This document shows, piece by piece, positions 23,330 through 28,630 of a stretch of 28,630 nucleotides of DNA. The stretch is from JBCAWW01 sp039024315. GTDB taxonomy: Bacteria > Bacteroidota > Bacteroidia > J057. Location of the stretch: contig JBCCQN010000102.1 in the NCBI GenBank assembly GCA_039024315.1, positions 1 to 28,630 of the forward strand. The letters are read 5' to 3'. Position 1 is the first letter of the stretch. Every line of letters starts with the position of its first letter. The translations under genes were made by a program, and so were the position numbers. The notes below the pieces were generated by a model. That model was given only the letters and a program-made list of their open reading frames with translations. It was not told the origin of the DNA and did no database searches.

Positions 23330-24307
23330 ATGCAAATTTATAGGCCAAGACGACTGCGTCAGAACGCTATGATCAGGGCCCTGGTACAAGAAAATCACCT
23401 CAGCCCCGCCGACTTTATTGCCCCCTTATTTATAGTGGAAGGCCAAGGTGTGAAAGAGGAGATTTCTTCCATGCCGGGCTATTATCGCTATTCCTTGGAC
23501 ACCCTAGAGGCAGAGCTAAGAGAGATTTCTGCATTAGGTATCAAAGCGGTTTTGCTATTTGTCAAGGTTCCCGACGAGCTTAAGGACAATGAAGGTACCG
23601 AGGCCCTCAATCCTAAAGGGCTCATGCAGCGCTCAATCGAGTTTATTAGGGATCGCTTCGCGGAACTCTTAATCATGACCGACGTAGCGCTAGATCCTTA
23701 TTCCTCTTATGGACACGACGGCATAGTCGAGGAAGGCGAAATCATCAATGACAAAACGGTCGCAGTACTTGCGGAAATGGCGCTGAGTCACGCCAAGGCA
23801 GGGGCGCATTTTGTAGCGCCTTCCGATATGATGGATGGTCGTATTGGGGCCATCCGCCGACATTTGGAAAAGGCGGGCTACCATAAGACCGGTATTATGT
23901 CCTACAGTGCCAAATATGCTTCTAGTTTTTACGGCCCCTTTAGAGATGCTTTGGATTCTGCTCCTGGTTTTGGCGACAAAAAGACCTACCAAATGAATCC
24001 CGCCAACAGCGAAGTAGCGTTGCGCGAAGCGCAACTTGATGAAGCCGAAGGAGCAGATATCTTGATGGTCAAACCCGGTCTCCCCTATCTCGATATTGTC
24101 AGCAAACTGCGTCAAGCCACTGAACTCCCCATTTCTGTCTATCAAGTTTCAGGCGAATACGCTATGATTCGAGCCGCAGTAGCCAATAATTATCTGGAAG
24201 AAAAATCAGCCATCCTCGAATCCCTTATCGCATTCAAACGCGCGGGTGCTAGCCTTATCGCTACTTATTTTGCCAAAGAGGCCGCTCGCTATCTTAAAGA
24301 AAACTAG
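23330..24307 (+). CDS. hemB: Delta-aminolaevulinic acid dehydratase (porphobilinogen synthase), Mg type
   Basis: A 325-residue enzyme condensing two 5-aminolaevulinates to porphobilinogen. The two active-site lysines are Lys195 (SYSAKYASSFYGPFRDA) and Lys248 (ILMVKPGLPYLDI). The metal site reads DVALDPYSSYGHDG (118-131): Ala120, Asp122 and Asp130 stand where zinc enzymes have three cysteines. This marks a magnesium-type, zinc-independent enzyme like those of Pseudomonas or Bradyrhizobium. It begins 2 bases after hemF and ends 3 bases before hemL. That hemB follows hemF rather than hemA shows the operon order does not mirror the pathway order. Confidence 0.95.
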   Translation: MQIYRPRRLRQNAMIRALVQENHLSPADFIAPLFIVEGQGVKEEISSMPGYYRYSLDTLEAELREISALGIKAVLLFVKVPDELKDNEGTEALNPKGLMQRSIEFIRDRFAELLIMTDVALDPYSSYGHDGIVEEGEIINDKTVAVLAEMALSHAKAGAHFVAPSDMMDGRIGAIRRHLEKAGYHKTGIMSYSAKYASSFYGPFRDALDSAPGFGDKKTYQMNPANSEVALREAQLDEAEGADILMVKPGLPYLDIVSKLRQATELPISVYQVSGEYAMIRAAVANNYLEEKSAILESLIAFKRAGASLIATYFAKEAARYLKEN

Positions 24308-24310
24308 AAT

Positions 24311-25609
24311 ATGTCTACCAAAAGTCTTCACACTTATACCAAGAGTCAAAGCCTTTTTGAAGAGGCAAAGCAATATATCCCCGGTGGGGTCAATTCTCCG
24401 GTCCGTGCCTTTAATAGCGTAGGCGGCACACCTGTTTTTATCAAAAAAGCCAAAGGTGCTATTCTTACCGATGAACAAGGACAAGAGTATATCGATTACA
24501 TCAATTCTTGGGGACCGATGATCTTGGGCCATGCCTTTGAACCAGTAATCGAAGCCATCCAAGTAAAGATCCAAGATTCGGCTTCTTTTGGCGCTCCCAC
24601 TGCGTTAGAAACCGAAATGGCTAAACAAATTGCCAGCATGGTACCGGGCGTGGACAAGGTCCGTATGGTAAACTCTGGTACGGAGGCCTGTATGAGTGCA
24701 ATTCGTCTAGCTCGAGGCTATACTCAAAGGGACAAAGTGATCAAGTTTGCGGGTAATTATCACGGTCATGCCGATAGCTTCCTGATTCAAGCGGGCAGTG
24801 GTGCCTTGACTATGGGTGTCCCTAACAGCCCAGGGATACCACAAAATAGCGCCAACAATACCCTCATCGCCCAATACAATGATTTAGAGAGTGTCAAGCA
24901 ACTAATCGAAGCGAATCCTGAGCAAATTGCGGCCTTAATCGTCGAGCCAGTAGCAGGTAATATGGGCTGCATTCCTCCACAGGAGGGCTTTTTGGCCGGA
25001 TTGCGAGAGCTTTGTATCGAGGCAGGTATCGTCCTGATTTTTGACGAAGTAATGACAGGCTTCCGTCTGGCCCCAGGAGGTGCGCAAGAGCGCTTTGGCG
25101 TCACCGCCGACTTAGTCACACTTGGCAAAATCATCGGCGGAGGCATGCCAGTGGGTGCGTTCGCCGGTAAGGCAGAAATTATGAACCATCTTGCTCCCAT
25201 AGGGCCTGTTTACCAAGCTGGCACTTTGAGCGGCAACCCTATCGCTATGATCAGCGGTTTGACGACCCTACAACATCTAGCTGGAGATGCTCAACTCTAT
25301 CAAAGATTAGAAGATAAAGGCGCCTTGCTCAGAAAAGAACTAGCCGAAATTCTAAAGGATATACCGCATCAAATCAATCAGCTAGGTTCGATGATCAGCG
25401 TACATTTTTGCGAACAGCCCGTTACGGATTACGAATCCGCCAAAGCTGGAAACAATGATCGCTTTAAAGCATTTTTTCATCAGATGCTATCTCGAGGGAT
25501 TTATCTACCTCCTTCAGCATTTGAGTCTTGGTTCTTTTCAAATGCGTTGACGGATCAGCATATTGAAACGACCCTAGCCGCGGCTAAGGCGAGTGTGGCC
25601 CATATTTAA
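24311..25609 (+). CDS. hemL: Glutamate-1-semialdehyde 2,1-aminomutase
   Basis: A 432-residue PLP enzyme (class-III aminotransferase fold) producing 5-aminolaevulinate from glutamate-1-semialdehyde. PGGVNSPVRAF (24-34) is the N-terminal signature; NSGTEA at 121-126 and FAGNYHGHAD near 146-155 bind PLP; IFDEVMTGFR holds the conserved aspartate; Lys273 in LVTLGKIIGGGMPVG is the Schiff-base lysine. Last gene of the hem operon, 3 bases after hemB. Dispersed repeat D begins at its stop codon. Confidence 0.95.
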   Translation: MSTKSLHTYTKSQSLFEEAKQYIPGGVNSPVRAFNSVGGTPVFIKKAKGAILTDEQGQEYIDYINSWGPMILGHAFEPVIEAIQVKIQDSASFGAPTALETEMAKQIASMVPGVDKVRMVNSGTEACMSAIRLARGYTQRDKVIKFAGNYHGHADSFLIQAGSGALTMGVPNSPGIPQNSANNTLIAQYNDLESVKQLIEANPEQIAALIVEPVAGNMGCIPPQEGFLAGLRELCIEAGIVLIFDEVMTGFRLAPGGAQERFGVTADLVTLGKIIGGGMPVGAFAGKAEIMNHLAPIGPVYQAGTLSGNPIAMISGLTTLQHLAGDAQLYQRLEDKGALLRKELAEILKDIPHQINQLGSMISVHFCEQPVTDYESAKAGNNDRFKAFFHQMLSRGIYLPPSAFESWFFSNALTDQHIETTLAAAKASVAHI

Positions 25610-25693
25610 GTACAGAGTAGATAGTATTCAGTACAGAGAAAAAGATCTTGACAGACCGCATAGCCTTCTTCTCTTAGGTCTTAGTACCTAGCA
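25608..25693 (+). repeat. Dispersed repeat D, copy 2
   Basis: Shares ordered blocks with 9361-9485 read on the minus strand: AAGTACAGAGTAG, GTATTC, AGTACAGAGAAAA, AGACC, TTAGGTCTTA, GTACCT. It contains a direct repeat AGTACAGAG at 25609-25617 and 25630-25638 (21-base period). It starts within the hemL stop codon and lies before the operon terminator, so it would be transcribed as the hem operon 3' end. Confidence 0.6.
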
Positions 25694-25726
25694 CTTTTGA
25701 AGTAAAAATCGACAGCGAAATAGAAA

Positions 25727-25757
25727 AGAGCCCTCCGATAAGCGGAAGGGCTTTTTT
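25727..25757 (+). terminator. Terminator of the hem operon
   Basis: AGCCCT-CCG pairs with CGG-A-AGGGCT (one bulged A) around a short loop, followed by six Ts. It ends the hemACDEFBL transcript about 120 bases after hemL. Confidence 0.85.
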
Positions 25758-25889
25758 ATGAGTCAATCTTCTATTTCGCAATAATGACCGATCAGTAGTC
25801 TCAGGTCCTAATTCAGATCAAATAAGGGCTGTCTGAGATAAACTTTAGTAATCTGGCAGTAAAGAGAGCATTGAGACGCTAGCAGCACG

Positions 25890-25919
25890 TTGCTTTGATT
25901 GGGAAAATTAGTATCTTCG
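25890..25919 (+). promoter_or_regulatory. Promoter of the PepSY operon
   Basis: TTG (25890-25892), 19-base spacer, TATCTTCG (25912-25919), 7 of 8 matches to TAnnTTTG. The expected start lies just downstream, inside the operator candidate at 25922. Confidence 0.45.
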
Positions 25920-25921
25920 GC

Positions 25922-25942
25922 TATCTGGAATTAGTCTAAATT
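25922..25942 (+). promoter_or_regulatory. Candidate iron/haem operator of the PepSY operon
   Basis: TATCTGGA-ATTAG-TCTAAATT, aligned without gaps to the motifs at 8883 and 28301 (TATTTRGA-N5-TCTAAATA). It is the weakest of the three but stands directly after the -7 box, as at the hmu operon. An overlapping TAGTCT/AGACTA inverted repeat (25932-25949) is an alternative reading. Confidence 0.45.
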
Positions 25943-25969
25943 AAGACTAGGGAAAACTGAACCAACTCT

Positions 25970-26275
25970 ATGGCGCTAGCAGTTCTAACCATTGCCTGTT
26001 TTTTGTCTTATTCGACCTCGAGGTATTTCCCTATGGAAGCCTTTGACTTTGGTAAAAAACAACCCAAAGTGGTACTAGCCATTTCGGTAGCAATCGCCTT
26101 CGTGGCGCTTTTTCTTTTTAGTGCAGACTATGATTTTGCTACTGCTTTGATTATCTGGCTTGCTGCTTATATGGCCATTCTTTCGTCTATTGTAGTTTCG
26201 CTCAAACTAAATGTTAAATCAGTATGGCTGTGGGGTGCTTTTTCTCTCCTAGCCATCGTGATTGACCTCGTGTAA
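25970..26275 (+). CDS. Small four-helix membrane protein, DUF3325-like
   Basis: A 101-residue, very hydrophobic protein with four likely membrane helices (about 1-17, 34-53, 57-79, 84-101). Size, topology and position next to a DUF3649-like gene and a PepSY membrane protein resemble the DUF3325-DUF3649-PepSY sets beside TonB receptors in iron-uptake loci of Proteobacteria; the sequence match itself is weak by eye. It is the first gene of the operon, behind a promoter and operator candidate, and its stop lies 1 base from the next ATG. Role unknown; probably a helper of the PepSY protein in periplasmic iron handling. Confidence 0.6.
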   Translation: MALAVLTIACFLSYSTSRYFPMEAFDFGKKQPKVVLAISVAIAFVALFLFSADYDFATALIIWLAAYMAILSSIVVSLKLNVKSVWLWGAFSLLAIVIDLV

Positions 26276-26276
26276 T

Positions 26277-26552
26277 ATGCCTGCAAAAGCAAAGTATCTA
26301 TCTTCGGGCTGGAGACGTACCAGCAAAATATTTGCCGCCATTTTTGGCGCCTATGCCGCTTCAATGTCTTTCCATACGGCCTTAGCCAAAGTAGCCACCA
26401 ATGACGCTACAGTGCTGTTAACTGCTACTTACACAGGGTTTTCCCTTTGGGTAGGATTGATGATTATGGTCTATATGATCGAAAAGGCTTGGATCTCTTG
26501 GGCCATTTTACTTTCCATTTGTGGATTTAGTGCTTTATTAATTTTCCTCTAA
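26277..26552 (+). CDS. Small membrane protein, DUF3649-like
   Basis: A 91-residue protein with a basic N-terminus (GWRRTSKIF) and three likely membrane helices (about 18-38, 47-68, 72-91). The start RRTSKIFAAIFGAYAA resembles DUF3649 proteins, which have an Arg-rich start followed by a Gly-Tyr helix. I start at the ATG at 26277, one base after the preceding stop; a codon 15 bases upstream in frame would overlap the first gene. It ends 1 base before the PepSY gene, so the three genes form one unit. Likely an accessory of the PepSY protein; no enzyme motif is visible. Confidence 0.6.
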   Translation: MPAKAKYLSSGWRRTSKIFAAIFGAYAASMSFHTALAKVATNDATVLLTATYTGFSLWVGLMIMVYMIEKAWISWAILLSICGFSALLIFL

Positions 26553-26553
26553 C

Positions 26554-28221
26554 ATGAAAAAGTTAAAAGGTCTAGGCAATCGCACCTACAACGTACTATT
26601 TCATACGCACACTGTGGCGGGCATCGTGATTAGCTTTGCCCTCTTCGTTATTTTTTATGCCGGCGCCTACTCTCTCTTTCGCCACCAAGTGAATGAATGG
26701 GAAAGTCCGGATAGGCGCCAGCCAGTGGTGGAAAATTTTGACATCGACGCGGGTCTAAAAATGATCGATAGTGTTTATAATCTAAACTATCATCCAATCA
26801 CCAATATCTATGTACCCCATGAGGGATCACCTCTATTTATGGTATATGGTGCCTATAACGATACTGACACTACGACCAAGCGAATGGGAGCTTACATAAG
26901 CCCCCAAGATATGAGCATCACGGACACCAAAGAGCCCCGCACCACGGTGGGAGATACGATATACTTCCTGCATTACTTCCGCCAGATTCCTACTGTTGGA
27001 CTTTATATTTCGGGCCTAGTGGCCCTCTTCTTCTTATTTGCGATTGTCACTGGATTATTGATCCACTGGCGCAATCTCTTGACCAAGTTTTATGCGTTCC
27101 TCAGAGAGGGCAAGTGGAAGATGATCTGGACCAATGCCCACACTGTCTTAGGCGTGATTGGGCTCCCCTTTCAAGTCGCCTACGCCATCACAGGAGCTTT
27201 CTTTGGCCTACTGAGCTTGATCCTTTTGCCTACGGTCTTCCTACTTTATGATGGGGATACCCAAAAGGTCTTTGCCAAGGTCAATCCCGCGAGTGCACTT
27301 ACTGTTTCAGAAGACGCCCCTGATTATGAGCATTTCTCGATCAACGAATTATATGCCAATGTGCAAGCTCAATATCCGGATTACCATATTCATAGGATAG
27401 CCGTACAGAATTACGGCAAGGAAGACGCGCTCGCGACCTGGAATATTGATGATGAAAAAGGGATTACTTCTAGCGGAACCCTCATTATGCGGATGAAGGA
27501 TGGCAAGATTTTAGAGGAATACAGCATTCTACCTGGGAAAAAAACATATACCTACTCCGTTATAGACTACATCAGCAAGCTGCACTTTGCTTCCTTTGGA
27601 GGTATGATTATCAAGGTCCTGTATTTCATCTTAGCCATGATTACCTGCTTTATGATCATCAGTGGAGTCCTGATTTGGCGCAAAGCAAGAGATAACAAAC
27701 GCTACACCTTTAAGCAACGCCTCTTCCATCATCGGGTAACTAAGGCTTATCTCGCTATCTGCTTGAGCATGTATCCGGCCTTTGCAATTATCTTCCTCGC
27801 CAACAAATTGGTACCGATGGACCTAGCCGGGCGAGTAGGAGTAGTAAATACTATTTTCTTTCTAAGCTGGCTAGCTCTGACCCTAGTCGGTCTTTTGTGG
27901 AACAAATACGCTCAGCAAAATCGCAACTATTTGCTCCTTGGCGGCGCGCTATCTTTATTGGTACCTATTGCCAATGGTGTCATGACCGGAGCTTGGATCT
28001 GGAATAGCTGGACAAGCTATCCCTCAGTCGCTTATGTGGACATATTTTGGATAGGAGCAGGCCTTACTGCGCTCTACTTATCCTTCTTTGTCCTCAAAGT
28101 CAAGGCTGAGTCCGACAAACCAAATCTTGCCTTAGAGCAGCAACAAGCCAAGAAAAAGCCTGTAAAAGCAAAGCCAGCAACAAAGCCTGAGACAGAAAAA
28201 GAGCCGGTACTCAACCCATAG
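26554..28221 (+). CDS. PepSY-domain membrane protein, putative iron reductase/uptake protein
   Basis: A 555-residue inner-membrane protein of the PepSY-associated transmembrane family (PiuB/FsrB-like). A first helix at about 18-43 is followed by a periplasmic PepSY-like region (about 50-140), helices near 148-172, a histidine-containing segment (IWTNAHTVLGVIGLPF) with helices to about 235, a second soluble region to about 340, then several helices to about 515 and a Lys/Pro-rich cytoplasmic tail. Conserved membrane histidines (HTHTVAG, LIHWR, NAHTVLG, KLHFASFGG) would suit haem b ligands. Relatives help reduce or take up ferric siderophores. Operon position and operator candidate support an iron role; the substrate is not known. 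Confidence 0.78.
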   Translation: MKKLKGLGNRTYNVLFHTHTVAGIVISFALFVIFYAGAYSLFRHQVNEWESPDRRQPVVENFDIDAGLKMIDSVYNLNYHPITNIYVPHEGSPLFMVYGAYNDTDTTTKRMGAYISPQDMSITDTKEPRTTVGDTIYFLHYFRQIPTVGLYISGLVALFFLFAIVTGLLIHWRNLLTKFYAFLREGKWKMIWTNAHTVLGVIGLPFQVAYAITGAFFGLLSLILLPTVFLLYDGDTQKVFAKVNPASALTVSEDAPDYEHFSINELYANVQAQYPDYHIHRIAVQNYGKEDALATWNIDDEKGITSSGTLIMRMKDGKILEEYSILPGKKTYTYSVIDYISKLHFASFGGMIIKVLYFILAMITCFMIISGVLIWRKARDNKRYTFKQRLFHHRVTKAYLAICLSMYPAFAIIFLANKLVPMDLAGRVGVVNTIFFLSWLALTLVGLLWNKYAQQNRNYLLLGGALSLLVPIANGVMTGAWIWNSWTSYPSVAYVDIFWIGAGLTALYLSFFVLKVKAESDKPNLALEQQQAKKKPVKAKPATKPETEKEPVLNP

Positions 28222-28256
28222 TAGTCTCATAACATTTCCCCTTATTTTTAGTCTTC

Positions 28257-28272
28257 TCCCTTCGGGGAACGC
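28257..28272 (+). repeat. Mini-hairpin AACGC element 7
   Basis: TCCC-TTC-GGGG (three G-C pairs and one T-G) followed by AACGC, 35 bases after the PepSY stop codon. Confidence 0.7.
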
Positions 28273-28300
28273 CACTCCTATTGCCTAATGGCCCACATCC

Positions 28301-28321
28301 TATTTAGAGTCATTCTAAATA
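28301..28321 (+). promoter_or_regulatory. Candidate iron/haem operator of the ferric-iron uptake gene
   Basis: TATTTAGA-GTCAT-TCTAAATA, perfect 8-base arms and the best of the three copies. It ends 2 bases before the -7 box and spans the -33 region, so a bound repressor would block polymerase. Confidence 0.65.
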
Positions 28322-28323
28322 GC

Positions 28324-28331
28324 TATATTTG
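28324..28331 (+). promoter_or_regulatory. -7 box of the ferric-iron uptake gene
   Basis: TATATTTG matches TAnnTTTG at every position, giving a leader of about 28 bases. A separate -33 TTG is not seen; the operator occupies that place. Confidence 0.5.
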
Positions 28332-28365
28332 CAGCATCAATCAAATTACCTCTAAATCTGAATTA

Positions 28366-28630
28366 ATGTTAAGACAACTCGCCGTAATATTACTGCTGTT
28401 TGTATTTGCTGCCTGCGGTAGTGAATCAACAGAATCCAACAAGGCCGAAGCCCAAACGGAAAAAGAAATCACCCTATACACTCACCGCCATTACGATACA
28501 GACAAAGAAATCTTTGCCAAATTCGAAGAGCAAACAGGTATCAAGGTCAATGTAGTCAAGGCTAGCGCCGACGAATTGATCGTCAAAATGGAAAACGAAG
28601 GCGCACAATCCCCTGCGGACCTACTCATCA
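28366..28630 (+). CDS. Ferric-iron ABC transporter substrate-binding lipoprotein (5' part)
   Basis: The first 88 residues of a protein cut by the window end. The lipobox is FAAC with Cys17. The mature part begins with a charged linker, then EITLYTHRHYDTDKEIF, KFEEQTGIKVNVVKASADEL and SPADLLI, which match the N-terminal domain of FutA/FbpA/AfuA ferric-iron-binding proteins. The HRHYD motif carries His and Tyr residues used by some members to bind Fe(III). It would deliver ferric iron to an inner-membrane ABC importer, whose genes probably follow outside the window. A perfect operator candidate and -7 box stand directly upstream. Confidence 0.85.
   Translation, partial: MLRQLAVILLLFVFAACGSESTESNKAEAQTEKEITLYTHRHYDTDKEIFAKFEEQTGIKVNVVKASADELIVKMENEGAQSPADLLI

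Larger units (their letters stand above)
25610..25969. other. Intergenic region between hem and PepSY operons
   Basis: Holds repeat D, the hem operon terminator and, at its right end, the promoter and operator of the PepSY operon. Between about 25760 and 25885 I see nothing I can name. Confidence 0.7.

Noticed and set aside
1..28630. CRISPR array, transposase, integrase or phage genes
   Set aside because: None seen. Repeats are few, unevenly spaced and palindromic, and no mobile-element protein is encoded; the many long antisense frames over the main genes are shadows.

Overview
The window looks like part of a Bacteroidota chromosome, most likely a marine Saprospiraceae-type organism. The lineage is inferred from HmuY-type haemophores, a C-terminal type IX secretion (T9SS) sorting domain, TonB receptors with an N-terminal carboxypeptidase-regulatory-like domain, TAnnTTTG-type -7 promoter boxes and the lack of clear Shine-Dalgarno sites. 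The short repeats recall Saprospira, but I cannot confirm a species without a search. Nearly every gene concerns haem or iron.

Layout. (1) 1-374: two copies of a candidate small-RNA element with strong terminators. (2) 375-8870, minus strand: one tightly packed haem-uptake operon, read right to left: secreted HmuY-like protein (T9SS), hmuT, hmuU, hmuV, hmuS, a small CxxC protein, TonB receptor hmuR, lipoprotein hmuY. (3) 8871-9632: promoter and operator of that operon, a third copy of the RNA element, and several nested palindromic repeats. (4) 9633-14495, minus: two tandem, closely related TonB receptors. (5) 14496-14915: repeats plus a possible gene remnant. (6) 14916-18246, minus: araC/pchR-like regulator, hemH, hemG. 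(7) 18478-25609, plus: hemA-hemC-hemD-hemE-hemF-hemB-hemL, divergent from the regulator and ending in a good terminator. (8) 25970-28221, plus: two small membrane proteins and a PepSY membrane protein, probably for iron reduction or uptake. (9) 28366 to the window end: 5' part of a ferric-iron ABC transporter binding lipoprotein.

How it fits together. All nine enzymes from glutamyl-tRNA to protohaem are present (hemA, L, B, C, D, E, F, G, H). The coproporphyrinogen and protoporphyrinogen steps use oxygen-dependent enzyme types, so the pathway is aerobic. Next to it lies a full haem-import path: haemophores, outer-membrane receptor, periplasmic binding protein, ABC transporter and a cytoplasmic haem handler. 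The cell can therefore make or scavenge haem. Three operons (haem uptake, PepSY, ferric-iron uptake) carry the same 21-bp near-palindrome, TATYTRGA-N5-TCTAAATW, placed over or beside a plausible promoter. This looks like a shared iron- or haem-responsive operator.

Most unusual non-coding content: the three copies of an identical 70-nt structured RNA-like element flanking the haem-uptake operon, and seven miniature hairpins followed by AACGC whose stems vary with base pairing preserved, one of which is translated as the C-terminus of HmuV.
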